From: Pararhizobium qamdonense
GTDB lineage: Bacteria > Pseudomonadota > Alphaproteobacteria > Rhizobiales > Rhizobiaceae
Reading direction: 5' to 3'
Assembly: GCF_029277445.1 (NCBI RefSeq)
Contig: NZ_CP119567.1
Location: forward strand, 682,001-746,000
DNA: 64,000 nucleotides
In this document: piece by piece, positions 19,048 to 29,400 of the stretch
Layout: each line of letters begins with the position of its first letter
Numbering within the stretch: position 1 is the first letter of the stretch
Position numbers and translations under genes: made by a program
The notes under the pieces: generated by a model
Databases searched by the model: none
What the model was told of the DNA's origin: nothing
The model's input: only the letters and a program-made list of their open reading frames with translations

Positions 19048-19335
19048 TTAAAGATATTTGGTGATGGTCTTGAACTCGGCCATCGTCTGTCTCTGTTCGC
19101 GGTCGAGCGAGCCGACCGTGTCTTCGAGGCAATGATCGAGGTGATCCTGGATCAACGTCCGTTTGGCATTGGTGATCGCCTTTTCAACAGCATGAAGCTG
19201 CTGGGCAATGTCCAAGCAGGGCCGCCCGCCCTCGATCATGGCGATCACGCTCTTCAAGTGGCCTTCGGCCCGCTTGAGCCGCTTGATAATCTCGGGGTGG
19301 CTATCATGCCTGTGTTCATGGGATTCTTCGTTCAT
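19048..19335 (-). CDS. CsoR/RcnR-family metal-sensing transcriptional repressor
   Basis: All-helical DUF156 repressor of 95 residues that leaves its DNA site when metal is bound. The x-y-z metal fingerprint is Cys40, His65 and Cys69 with the canonical 25- and 4-residue spacings. His68 is extra, and the N-terminus is histidine-rich (MNEESHEHRHDSH). Cys-His-Cys is shared by Cu(I)-CsoR and the nickel sensor InrS, and the His-rich N-terminus favours Ni/Co as in DmeR and RcnR. Motifs IIKRLKRAEGHLKSV and CLDIAQQLHAVEKAI are typical. The MFS gene follows on the same strand, and a G/C-tract inverted repeat lies just upstream of the start, so autoregulation is likely. Confidence 0.9.
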   Translation of the reverse strand: MNEESHEHRHDSHPEIIKRLKRAEGHLKSVIAMIEGGRPCLDIAQQLHAVEKAITNAKRTLIQDHLDHCLEDTVGSLDREQRQTMAEFKTITKYL

Positions 19336-19345
19336 GCAAAATACC

Positions 19346-19364
19346 TATCCCCCTGGAGGGGATA
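19346..19364. promoter_or_regulatory. Operator for the CsoR/RcnR-family repressor
   Basis: TATCCCC-ctgga-GGGGATA: perfect 7-bp arms around a 5-nt centre, ending 11 nt upstream of the repressor's ATG. Operators of this family are short inverted repeats built on C/G tracts with flanking TA, which this matches closely. Binding here would block the operon's promoter or ribosome loading. Confidence 0.75.
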
Positions 19365-19568
19365 AGGCAATATGAAAATGTCCTTGAATATAAGTTACTG
19401 TTGTCACCGGCAACGGATGAGTCCGCTTCGATCAAAGATAGACGGCCCAAAACGCTCTATCGCCGCGATGGACGGTGATCTCACGCTGGCGGCGTGCCGC
19501 ACCCAAAGATGTTGAAGGCTGCGGATCGATATGAACAATCCATAGCCCAACTGGCGGCGACCAAATCT

Positions 19569-20825
19569 CTACAGTGCACGATCGGGAATTGTGCGCCATG
19601 AGGCTGGCAAGACCTGGAGCGTTTGCCTGGAAACGCGCGGGGCTCTCATGCCGATGACATCACCGGGAGAGTGCAGCGCCCACCGCATCAATGACGTGCC
19701 GGAGATCGCGCTGAAATCTGCTTCCCGCTTCCAGGATACGGTGATCGGCAGGGAGGCGAGTGTCTCCATACGGGTCTTCAACGTCGCATGCGCCGTTGTA
19801 AACGGCTCAAATCCGGCGAAACCTGATTGTACCTTGGGCGTTTCCGGCGCAGTCAGCGCTGTGATCGGGCCGATCGACGCCGTTTCAATCGTGTCCAACG
19901 AACCGGCAGTCCCAGCCGCAATCACCGGCTTGAGCATCGGCCGGATCATCGGAATGGGAACGGCGTAAGAGGAGAGATCGGCAAAGGATGGTTTTTCAAC
20001 CTGGCCACCGGGGGCCGTCTGCGTGGCGAGAGCATCCAAAGCTTTGCTGCGCGGCGCGGAATAAAGCGCCGTGACCAGGCCACCGCTATTGTTCTCCAGG
20101 CCCTGCGCTGTCGCAGGCGTTTTTACGTCCGTGGATCGGCGCGTGCTGGCGACAGTGGCGGAACCGGCGCGTTTGCGGCGGTCCGCGACAGCCTGGGCAT
20201 AGCCCGGCAGTGAGCTGCCATCGGCGGCAAGATGCATCGTTCGCCCGTTCGGGAATATGCGGGCAAGTTCCTTTCGCGACATGCGCGGCCAAGCACGGAC
20301 ATTGCCGACATCGAGATGGACGAAGGGAGATCCGGACGTAGGATAATATCCCACTCCGCCGCCCTGCATCTGCATGGCAACAGCGCGCAATGTCGAAAGC
20401 TTCACGCCGGGGATAAAGAAATCCATCGCCTTTCCAAGCGTATGCTGGCTGTTCTTGGCAACGCCCGTGCTGCGTGAGCGCGAGCGCAGCATATTGTTGG
20501 TCGCTGGCGACCGGTAGGCGGACACGATGTGGATATAGTCGCTGGCACCGCTACGGTCATAGACTTCCCACACCAGATCAAGCAGCCGCGGGTCCATCCG
20601 GGCGGGCTCGTTGCGCCGCCAGTCCCGCAGCAAACGGTTGATCTTTTCCATTCCCTTTGGATCAAACCTGCCATTGCGTTTGAAGGTGATCGTCGCTTTT
20701 TCGCCCGTATGGGTGAAATAAAGTTTGAGAGCGCGGTCCTCTGCGGCGGCGGCCGCCGCAGAGCCCAAGAGCGCGGGAACGGCAAAAAGCATGGTCATGA
20801 TGAGCCGCGTGACGCAACGAAGCAT
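19569..20825 (-). CDS. DUF882/YcbK-like murein peptidase with long C-terminal tail
   Basis: Peptidase_M15-related zinc enzyme, expected to cut peptide cross-links in peptidoglycan in the periplasm. From the ATG at 20825 it has 418 residues: a signal peptide (hydrophobic core MTMLFAVPALLGSAAAAAA) and then the DUF882 catalytic domain. The zinc ligands are His128 and Asp135 (SQHTLGKAMDFF) and His170 (FVHLDVG). SAYRSPATNN is also typical. A low-complexity tail of about 220 residues follows, rich in Ala, Thr and Pro, and may anchor or regulate the enzyme. The longest open frame starts 42 codons earlier, but that extension carries no signal-peptide features. No strong ribosome site marks either start. 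Confidence 0.82.
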   Translation of the reverse strand: MLRCVTRLIMTMLFAVPALLGSAAAAAAEDRALKLYFTHTGEKATITFKRNGRFDPKGMEKINRLLRDWRRNEPARMDPRLLDLVWEVYDRSGASDYIHIVSAYRSPATNNMLRSRSRSTGVAKNSQHTLGKAMDFFIPGVKLSTLRAVAMQMQGGGVGYYPTSGSPFVHLDVGNVRAWPRMSRKELARIFPNGRTMHLAADGSSLPGYAQAVADRRKRAGSATVASTRRSTDVKTPATAQGLENNSGGLVTALYSAPRSKALDALATQTAPGGQVEKPSFADLSSYAVPIPMIRPMLKPVIAAGTAGSLDTIETASIGPITALTAPETPKVQSGFAGFEPFTTAHATLKTRMETLASLPITVSWKREADFSAISGTSLMRWALHSPGDVIGMRAPRVSRQTLQVLPASWRTIPDRAL

Positions 20826-21086
20826 GTTGGAAAATATTCCGGCGGCTTGATTGGCCAAATATCCGGCTGAACTCTTGTCCGTTACACACGCTGACACAAC
20901 AAAACCCGCCCAAAAATGAACCACACAACCGGCTTGGAACGCCCGTATCAAAAGGGTTTCCAGCGATGATTATGGTCAACAAAGTCCTAACAAGGGGTTA
21001 TGATCGCTTGAGGCTCGGCGATTTACGCTTGGAGAGCGGATTATTTCGCGCCAAGGCTGGATTGCAGCTGGGGACTGGCCAATTTT

Positions 21087-21125
21087 ACCGAGCATTTATG
21101 GAATACAATTCCATAAATGCTCGGT
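21087..21125. repeat. 39-nt hairpin with perfect 18-bp arms in a 480-nt intergenic gap
   Basis: Arms 21087-21104 and 21108-21125 (ACCGAGCATTTATGGAAT and its exact complement) surround a 3-nt centre, ACA. Weaker matching continues outward for about 13 nt on each side. It lies between the 3' end of the ftsK-type gene and the start of the DUF882 gene, both on the minus strand. No T run follows on either strand, so it is not a textbook terminator. The rest of the gap (20826-21306) holds no convincing gene. Confidence 0.7.
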
Positions 21126-21306
21126 TGTTTACGGGCCGGTTTATCTGCATGGAAAAGCCACAGCAATACCTCTTGCCCTGGCTGCAAGGCCCTAGTTGAT
21201 CGCATCCCGTAAAACTCGGACCGCGGGCAGCAGCTCCGTCGCCAACTCCAAATCGTCACCTTAAGACTCAGACTGCGCCCATCCGGCCGCAGTCCGGCAG
21301 CCCCTT

Positions 21307-23844
21307 TTATTCCTCGTCGCCAGTTGGCATTTCGGCGACTTCGCGGCCTGCCGACAGGATCGAGCGCTTGCCGACATGGTTTGCCGAGCCGACCAGCCCT
21401 TCGCGCTCCATCCGCTCGACCAGCGAGGCTGCTCTGTTATAGCCGATCTGCAGGCGGCGCTGGATATAGGATGTCGAGCACTTCTTGTCGCGCAAGACAA
21501 CCTTGACCGCCTTGTCATAGAGGTCGTTGCCGTCCTCTTCCGCCATTGCGCCCTTGTCGAAAACGGCAGCGTCGTCTTCGGCCGGCCCGTCGATGTCCTC
21601 GGCATCTTCTGTGACCGTGCCGAGATATTCCGGGCGCCCTTGCGTTTTCAGATGTGCGACGACCTTTTCGACTTCCTCGTCGGAAACGAAGGGGCCGTGG
21701 ACACGGGCAATCCGTCCGCCGCCGACCATGTGCAGCATATCGCCCTGTCCCAAGAGATGCTCGGCGCCCTGCTCGCCCAGGATGGTGCGGCTGTCGATCT
21801 TCGAGGTCACCTGGAAGGAGATACGCGTCGGGAAGTTCGCCTTGATCGTCCCGGTGATGACATCGACCGAGGGGCGTTGCGTCGCCATGATCAGGTGGAT
21901 GCCGGCGGCACGCGCCATCTGCGCCAGACGCTGGATAGCCCCTTCGATCTCCTTGCCCGCGACCATCATCAGGTCGGCCATCTCATCGACGATGACGACG
22001 ATATAGGGCATGGGTGCGAGATCCATTTCCTCCTGTTCGAAGATCGGCTCGCCGGTCGAGCGGTCAAATCCGGTCTGCACGCTGCACAGGATCGTCTCGC
22101 CCTTGGCGCGCGCCATCGCAGCGCGTGCATTGTAGCCGTCGATATTGCGCACGCCGAGCCGCGACATCTTGCGGTAGCGGTCTTCCATTTCGCGCACGGC
22201 CCATTTCAGCGCCATCACCGCCTTTTTCGGGTCCGTCACCACAGGTGTCAGGAGATGCGGGATGCCGTCATAGACCGACAATTCCAGCATCTTCGGGTCC
22301 ACCATGATCAAGCGGCATTCCTCCGGCTTCAGCCGGTAGAGCAAGGACAGGATCATCGTGTTGATCGCCACCGACTTGCCCGAGCCCGTGGTGCCGGCGA
22401 CCAGAAGATGCGGCATCTTTGCCAGTTCCGCGACAACGGGCTCGCCGCCGATCGTCTTGCCAAGGCAAAGGGCCAGCTTGAAGCGTGTCTCGCCGTAGTT
22501 TTCAGACTCGATCAGTTCGCGGAAATACACCGTCTCGCGCACCGGGTTCGGCAATTCGATGCCGATGACATTGCGGCCTGGCACGACGGCGACACGGGCC
22601 GAAAGCGCCGACATCGAGCGGGCGATATCGTCGGACAGGCCGATGACGCGTGACGACTTGACGCCCGGCGCCGGTTCGAATTCGTACAGGGTCACAACAG
22701 GCCCCGGGCGGACATCGATGATCTCGCCGCGCACGCCAAAATCCTCGAGCACGCTTTCGAGCAGGCCGGCGCTCTGTTCCAGCGCTTCCTGGGTGATCAC
22801 AGCGGTCTGCTGGACGGATGGCTCCTGCAGGAGCGTCACCGGAGGGAAAACATATTCGCCAGCCCCGGCATCCGAGGTCATTTCGGGAATGGCCACGAAC
22901 GTGTCAGGCCGGACCGCGCGGATCGGTCTGGACACCGCCACGGCTGGCTTGGCAATGCGCACGGGTTCAACCGGCTCGGCGATCTCTGCCACAACCGGCC
23001 GGATCTCTTCAACCATCGGCGGCGTAGTTTCGACGGGCGCGGGGCTGCTCACGACAGGTACCGCAACATTGGGCGCCGCAACATAACGGCCTGCCGCCTT
23101 CACGCCGATTTCCCGGTAGAGCGCCGTCACCGAACCGGCGGCGGAACGAACCTCTGGGGGCTGCCAATGCATGACCGGTGCCAGAATATTGATGTCGGCA
23201 TCCATATCCAATGTGTTCCAGAACACTTCATCCGACACATGCAGGAAGGAACTGGCCTGCCTTGTCACCGGTTCCGGCACATCTGCGGCCACAGCTTCCT
23301 GCTCGGCCGGAAAACAGGCGAGATCGAGATCGGCTGGCTCAGCATGTTCGTTCGCAGCCAGGCGCGACGCTTCCAGTTCCTGCCTGAGACGATAGGACAG
23401 CAGTTGAATGCCGGATGCGGCAGGCTTCTCTTCAGGCACAGGCTCGACAACCGGCACGGGCTGCGCAACAACGACGATCGTCTCTATCGCTTCGGCGGCC
23501 GCCGGGACGGTTGGGATGGCAACATCCTGCACAGGCTGGTTCGGCTCTTCGGCTTCCTTGCGGATCTCGCCGGCGGGGCGCTTCGAATAGACACTTTCCG
23601 GTGTCCGGGTGAAGCGGACGTTGGGTCCAAGCACGAACGCGCTCTGCCAGACAGGCGCATCCCCCCGCCCCTCGATCTCAGCCATCGCGTCGGTATCGGC
23701 CTCATATGGGCCTTCCTCGCTCTTTACATCGGCGGGAGCGCCATAGATGCGGCGCTCCGCTTTTCCCAGATGATTTTCCGGGTCTGCAGGCTGATCCCCT
23801 GTATGATCAAAGCCGTTCGAAAAATTGGTTCGGGAAAGACGCAT
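21307..23844 (-). CDS. ftsK: FtsK/SpoIIIE-type DNA translocase lacking the membrane domain
   Basis: Hexameric ATP-driven DNA pump related to the FtsK that clears chromosome ends at division. The 845-residue protein has no N-terminal transmembrane helices. Residues 1 to about 370 are an acidic, Pro/Val/Glu-rich linker. The alpha/beta motor follows, with Walker A GTTGSGKS (Lys490), Walker [14 protein letters not shown] and the RecA-like block [13 protein letters not shown]. The gamma winged-helix domain closes the protein ([20 protein letters not shown]), which in FtsK reads KOPS sites. The ATG at 23844 has AGG 5 nt upstream; a TTG six codons earlier is the alternative. Rhizobia commonly carry a membrane-bound FtsK plus a shorter soluble paralogue, and this looks like the latter. 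Confidence 0.9.
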   Translation of the reverse strand: MRLSRTNFSNGFDHTGDQPADPENHLGKAERRIYGAPADVKSEEGPYEADTDAMAEIEGRGDAPVWQSAFVLGPNVRFTRTPESVYSKRPAGEIRKEAEEPNQPVQDVAIPTVPAAAEAIETIVVVAQPVPVVEPVPEEKPAASGIQLLSYRLRQELEASRLAANEHAEPADLDLACFPAEQEAVAADVPEPVTRQASSFLHVSDEVFWNTLDMDADINILAPVMHWQPPEVRSAAGSVTALYREIGVKAAGRYVAAPNVAVPVVSSPAPVETTPPMVEEIRPVVAEIAEPVEPVRIAKPAVAVSRPIRAVRPDTFVAIPEMTSDAGAGEYVFPPVTLLQEPSVQQTAVITQEALEQSAGLLESVLEDFGVRGEIIDVRPGPVVTLYEFEPAPGVKSSRVIGLSDDIARSMSALSARVAVVPGRNVIGIELPNPVRETVYFRELIESENYGETRFKLALCLGKTIGGEPVVAELAKMPHLLVAGTTGSGKSVAINTMILSLLYRLKPEECRLIMVDPKMLELSVYDGIPHLLTPVVTDPKKAVMALKWAVREMEDRYRKMSRLGVRNIDGYNARAAMARAKGETILCSVQTGFDRSTGEPIFEQEEMDLAPMPYIVVIVDEMADLMMVAGKEIEGAIQRLAQMARAAGIHLIMATQRPSVDVITGTIKANFPTRISFQVTSKIDSRTILGEQGAEHLLGQGDMLHMVGGGRIARVHGPFVSDEEVEKVVAHLKTQGRPEYLGTVTEDAEDIDGPAEDDAAVFDKGAMAEEDGNDLYDKAVKVVLRDKKCSTSYIQRRLQIGYNRAASLVERMEREGLVGSANHVGKRSILSAGREVAEMPTGDEE

Positions 23845-24221
23845 TGGGACCTGCTCACTCAAAATTCACGCGCAATGGGCACACCCCATTTCAATAGAAA
23901 ATAAAGGTTAATCACCCCTTTCCAGAAGACCGTTTTGGACGAATTTCCCTTGGCCATCGACGGTGGCATCGTGATCCGATCAAGAGCAAATACGCCATTT
24001 TCCGGCCCTTCAGCTCAGGTATCGCCGCCCGCCGCCGCTGAATTTTCATGTTCCATTCGCTGCGGATGTTTACTTCACCGCCCGGTGTCCGCAGTCGGCG
24101 ATCAGCCGCCCAGCGAGGAAAATCGACGCTGTTCAACCCGGCGGCTGAGCCAAGACGAACGGTATGCTTGCACCAGCCCGATCCGACGGCGGGAAGCCGC
24201 CGAATCCGGCCACTCACAACC
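23845..24221. other. Intergenic region upstream of the ftsK-type gene
   Basis: A 377-nt gap between the start of the translocase gene and the 3' end of the glycan cluster. It should hold the translocase promoter and the cluster terminator. I see no supported gene, no clean stem-loop and no repeat here. Confidence 0.6.
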
Positions 24222-26465
24222 CTATGAGCGCCGAAGAGTGCGCAGTGCCCTCGCAAGCGGCTCGTATTCCTGCCGCTCTGTCCCCTCGATCCGCATCGAT
24301 AGGAGGCCGTTCTCACAAGCCCTGTCGTCGTCCCAACCGGGATGATTGACGATGGGATAGAGGCAAATGCCTTCAATCGGCACACCGTTGCGCAAAGCGG
24401 CCTGAACCTCGGCATGGACATAGGCAATCCAGCTCTCGCGGCGCTCCGCCTCGATGCCCGTTTCTGCGATAAACATCGGTTTTCCATAGCGCGCGTAGGT
24501 TTCGGTCAGGATCGTGCGCAGCGGTTTATAGAGCGGGTGATCCATATCGATCGGCGGCCCGCCGTGAATCCATTGGTTGTTGTGGTAGTAGTTGACGCCG
24601 ACAATATCGAGGTATTTTTCCGCACCGCCGATCTGCGGCCACATCCGGCCGGCGATCAGGTCCCAGCCTTGAAACTGCGACTGGCGATGACCTTCCGCCA
24701 CCCGCCTTTCCCAAGGGCGGGAGGGCTCGGTGACGACGTTGATCACCGGATCGCAATGGACAAAGCGGGCACGCGGATCGACAGTGAGAATGGCGTCCAT
24801 CGCCGCGATGGACGCGCGCGCCAGCTGGATTTTCAGCTCAAAACCGCGCCCGTTCGCAAAGGGGTTGAGATAGCCGGCGTCGCCACCACCCCAGGAGAAG
24901 AAGGAGATTTCGTTGACAGGCGAATAGAATGGAACCACGCCGCTTTCCTGCCTGACGATGCTTGCTGCGGCACGGGCAAAGCGGGCGAAACGCGCAACAA
25001 ACTCCGGCGACCAGATGTCGATGTCATCCGGCCAGCCATAGTGCAGCAGGTCCCAGATCACCTGGGTGCCGGTATCGTTCGACGCCTTGAGCATCGGCAG
25101 AAAACTCGACCAGTCGTATTGTCCGGGAACGGTTTCGATCAGATGCCAGCGCAATCCATCCCGCACCGTGCGGATTTCGTGCCGGGCAAGTTGCGAATAG
25201 TCGTTTGCCGCGTGAACATCGTGTCCGGTCGCCGCAATGACATCCAGGCGTTTTCCGGCCGTTTCACCCTCATGCGCCCGCAACCGGTGCGTGGAACACT
25301 CGAAGCCGCCTTGCAGGAAGGATTGGAACAGTCCCGTCGGCCGTGCTGCCGTTTTTTTTGCGAGGACCTGCCGTATAAGATGTTCCCACTGGCGAACCAC
25401 GGCGGCGACGCTATAGTGGGTTTCGACCTTTACCCGCAAGGCTTTACCAAGACTTTCGCGCAATTCGCTTGAATCGATCAGCCTCTTCATCGCCGTGGCG
25501 ACGGAAGCCGGGTCACCATAGGGGACGAACAGCCCGGACACCCCATCGTCGATCTGCTGCAGGGCGCCATTATCCGGCGTGGCGATGACAGGCAAGGCGG
25601 CCGCGCCTGCCTCTGCGATCACATGGGGCATGCCCTCGCCTTTTGACAGCCAGGTGAAAATATCGAAAGCCGACAGCAGCGCTGGAATATCCTTCCGGTC
25701 TCCAAGGAAGGTGAGGACGCCAGCCAGTCCGCGGGCGGCGGCCAGGGATGTCAACCTTGCGGCATAATCCGGCATGAAGGCGTCGGGCCCGCCAACGACC
25801 ACGAACCGCGCGGAAGCGTCTGTGGCGTGTACGATCGCAGCCGCTTCGATGAAATCCTCGACATTTTTCTTGGGATCCAGACGGCCGACCCAGCCGATCA
25901 GAAGGTTGCTGTCCGTGACGCCGAGCGATGCGCGCACGGCACTTCGCTGAGACGGATCGAATTCCGCGAGATCCACCATGGACGGGATCTCGATCGCATC
26001 GTCTTCACGGCCCGGCATCACAGATGCGGCGGCATCCCGTATGGACCGGCAGACGCCGACGTAACGGCTGGTAAAATGCTTCGGCCCCGCCAAGGCCTCC
26101 GACACCAGGCCGCCATGCTCGATCAAAGGCGGCCTCAGATGAAGATGCTCCAGCGCCGGATATATGTCCGCAACATTCTGGCACGAGATCACGATATCGT
26201 AGCCTGGAATTTTCTGTGCCAGATAGCCGACCGTGTCCTGGAACGACAGTTCATAGGGCGTGGTATCGACATCGACACCGAGTGCGGTCAGTTGCTCATG
26301 GGTCTGCTCCGGCATATTGGGCTTGCGGAAACATGCGACGACATCGAGCTTGTAGCGCGCGCGGTCGAGATTGCGGGCAAGAAGCCGGACTTCGGTTTCC
26401 TCCCCTCCCACGACCAGCCATGCGAACACGAAGAGGATGCGGACCGGTGGTTCGAGCGGGCTCAT
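24222..26465 (-). CDS. Glycosyltransferase (GT4) fused to a GH-A-type glycoside hydrolase
   Basis: A 747-residue, two-enzyme protein. Residues 1 to about 370 are a GT-B glycosyltransferase of the GT4 kind: glycine-rich N-terminal loop LVVGGEETEVRLL, the second-domain start IGWVGRLDPKKN, and the EX7E motif SKGEGMPHVIAEAG (Glu277, Glu285). Residues about 390-747 form a TIM-barrel hydrolase resembling GH1 and related clan GH-A beta-glycosidases: RDGLRWHLIETVPGQYDW, acid/base candidate Glu519 in SPVNEISFFSW, GVNYYHNNQW, and nucleophile candidate Glu668 in MFIAETGIE. No signal peptide is seen. The start overlaps the upstream gene by 4 nt (ATGA). It could trim or remodel the glycan it builds, or the hydrolase half may act as a transglycosidase. 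Confidence 0.88.
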   Translation of the reverse strand: MSPLEPPVRILFVFAWLVVGGEETEVRLLARNLDRARYKLDVVACFRKPNMPEQTHEQLTALGVDVDTTPYELSFQDTVGYLAQKIPGYDIVISCQNVADIYPALEHLHLRPPLIEHGGLVSEALAGPKHFTSRYVGVCRSIRDAAASVMPGREDDAIEIPSMVDLAEFDPSQRSAVRASLGVTDSNLLIGWVGRLDPKKNVEDFIEAAAIVHATDASARFVVVGGPDAFMPDYAARLTSLAAARGLAGVLTFLGDRKDIPALLSAFDIFTWLSKGEGMPHVIAEAGAAALPVIATPDNGALQQIDDGVSGLFVPYGDPASVATAMKRLIDSSELRESLGKALRVKVETHYSVAAVVRQWEHLIRQVLAKKTAARPTGLFQSFLQGGFECSTHRLRAHEGETAGKRLDVIAATGHDVHAANDYSQLARHEIRTVRDGLRWHLIETVPGQYDWSSFLPMLKASNDTGTQVIWDLLHYGWPDDIDIWSPEFVARFARFARAAASIVRQESGVVPFYSPVNEISFFSWGGGDAGYLNPFANGRGFELKIQLARASIAAMDAILTVDPRARFVHCDPVINVVTEPSRPWERRVAEGHRQSQFQGWDLIAGRMWPQIGGAEKYLDIVGVNYYHNNQWIHGGPPIDMDHPLYKPLRTILTETYARYGKPMFIAETGIEAERRESWIAYVHAEVQAALRNGVPIEGICLYPIVNHPGWDDDRACENGLLSMRIEGTERQEYEPLARALRTLRRS

Positions 26466-29400
26466 TCATGGGCCTTGAAAACGATTTGCAGGAATTCCGG
26501 CCGGTTTTCCACCAGATCGGCGAGGAATTTCGGCCCATCCTCGAAGGGGACGATATGGGTGATCATATGCTCGCGGATCAATGCGCCGTGGCTTTTCATC
26601 AATTGCACGGTCTCGCCGGCCAGCCTGCGCCTGTCCCAAAGCGGGGACAGTCCGCGCGGAACGCGGTTGATTTGAGCGCAGCGAATGTTCAGGCCGTTAT
26701 GGTGGAATTCCTCGCCAAGCCGCAACGCATCGGCACCATCCTGATAGAAGGCCAGGTCGATCACCGTGCCCTGCGGCCGCAACGCTTTCAGCGCCACATG
26801 CAGGCTTCGGGACTGCGCGCGCGTCTGGAAGACGATATCGGCGCCGCGATCGTTGCCTCCATTGTGCCAGCGTGCCTTCGCATGCTGCCAGATCTCCTCC
26901 TCGTTCATCGCCGTCAGACCCATGGCCTGCGCCTTGCCGCGCCGGAATTCCGAGGGGTCGGCAATGATGACGTCGGACGCTCCGAGTTTCTGCGCAAACA
27001 ACGCCGTCATCAAACCCACCGTGCCGGCCCCCAGAACCACCACCCGGCGCCCGGCGATACCGGCGCCGAGCGAAAAGACATTGTTACCGAGTGCATCCGC
27101 GTCGGCATGCAGGATGCCGTTGGCCGCAATCGGTCCCATCTGCGCCACGAAAACACCGAGAACGGGATCGATATCGGCAGGCATGGGGATCAGCACATCG
27201 TGGAACGGATCGGCGGTGTGGCCGGTCTTGTGCGCATAGGTCGTGGCAACGACATCGCCCTGTTGAAAGCCGAAAGCTTTGCTTTCAGAGACGCGGGCCA
27301 CCTCCATATAACCCAGGAACGGAACGGGGTAACGAAGGTCGGGCTCATTTTCGATGAACACGCCACGTCCGCCGTCAAAGCGGGAGTGAAAATAAGGATT
27401 GGTGTTTTTCATGAAGGTGAGTTCGGTTCCGGCGGAAAAACCGGTGTAAAGCGTGTCCAGCCGGACATGGCCGTCGGCGGGCGGCCCCTCCTCATACTCG
27501 AAGTGATATGCTTTTCCGGGGCTCTCGATCCCGAGCGAGCGGATATGCCGATGGCCGGGCGCAAGGCCTTGCGGCGCCTCCATGCGGGGCTGATGCTGGA
27601 GCGGCGCCACTGCGTTGCGGAGAAGCGCCGTCGCCTCAACGCTGACCGGCTCGCCGCTGCGTGCCGAGGACGCGACCGCAAGCGCAAGCCGGTGTGTTGC
27701 CAGCGCATCCGCATAGGTGCAGCGGATATGATTATCGCCGCCGCGCACCGCATCGACAAAATCGCGGCCTTCCCGCCAGACCGGATCACCCTCGGCCTGC
27801 CGGACCGGCCTGCCGGCGCCCACGTCGACCATGATATCATGATCCGTCAGTTCGATTGCCAGGCGGTCGGCGAAGATGTTCAGGCCTATCTTGTGGCTCC
27901 AGCCAAGCAGGCATGTCGAGGAAATATTGGCAATGACGCCCGATTGAAAGGTGAGGCTCGCGGTGGTGACGGCGGGTACGTCGAGGCCGGGAAATTCCGG
28001 CCGTTCCTTGAAGCCGGTACGGCCATAGACTTCCGTGACCTCTCCAACAAGATAACGGGCGAGATCGACGATATGCGTCGTCTGCTCGACCATCTGGCCG
28101 CCCGAACGATCCTGCTTCCACCACCATTGCGGCGGCGGCGTTTGATCCAGCCAATAGCCGGACAGAAGCTGCGCCGGATTATCGGCAAGAAGCCGGCGTG
28201 CCTCTTCAACAGTATCGAGATAGCGCCAGTGATAGCCCACACCTGTGATGAGCCCGGCGGCTTCAACTGCCGCTGACAATTCTTCCGCCAGCCCGATATC
28301 GAGCGTGATCGGCTTTTCGACGAAGAACGGGATTCCCCTCGCAATCAGATCGCGCTCGGCCTCGCCATGGGCAAAGGGTGGAATGCAGATATAGACGGCA
28401 TCCAGCGTTTCCTGGTCCAGCATCGCTCTGTGGCTGTCGAACGCCTTGGCGCCGAACCGCGACGCGGCCTGTGTGGCGCGGTCGAAATCCGGGTCGGCAA
28501 AGGCGGCCAGTGTCACATCTTCGAAACCGGCGAGGATATCGAGATGCCGGTGGGCAATACCACCGACGCCGATGAAGCCGATACGTGTCTTGTTCATGAA
28601 AGCATGTCCTTGTGCATCAAATGCCTGGTCTGAGAGAAAGCGGCGGTAGACGGAGGCGGTTTCATCCGCCATGCGCTGTGCTGAAAATTCGGCGTGGAAC
28701 CGTTCGCGGCCGGCTTGCCCCGATGCTTTTGCCTCAGATCGATTTCCGAGTGCCCCGATCAGAACGCCGGCGAGAGATTGAGGATTGGCAGCTTTCGCAA
28801 GGAAGGGATGGCCGGTTCCAAGCGCTTCGACGGTGCCGCCGATCCGGGTTGCGACAACGGGCAGTCCCAGCGACATCGCCTCAAGCACTGCCAGCGGCAG
28901 CCCCTCAAATTGCGAGGGCAGGACGAACAGGTCGGCGCTCGCCATAAGCTCCGCGATATCTGTACGGTGCCCCAGAAACCGGACATTCATGCCAAGCGAC
29001 AGGTCTTCGACCAGCGCCTGCACCGCTTGCATCTCCTCGCCCTTGCCCACCAGCAACAAGACGACAGATGGATCGGCAGCTACAACAGCAGGCAGCGCCC
29101 TGATCAGCGACCCGTGATCTTTTTGCTTGGAAAACCGCGCGACGGTCAAAAGAACCGTTTTTCCTTCAAGGCCAAGCTCCGCTTTGGCAGACCGGGCTTC
29201 CGGAAGCGCGAAAATGCCATTGCGCACCACCGTTATCCGCTGGGCGTCAACGCCGTTTTCTTGAAAGCTTGCGCGGGATGACTCCGAGACGGTTATGTGA
29301 TGAGACAGCGCCTTGCTTTCCCGTGCATACTGCTCCCGCTGCTCGGTGTCAGTCAAAAGATAGGGCAGATGTTCCGTGCGGATGACGGGAACAGCGCAGG

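Noticed and set aside
20966..21199. A 77-codon plus-strand frame containing the 39-nt hairpin
   Set aside because: Coding through a perfect 18-bp inverted repeat and the absence of any motif argue against a gene.
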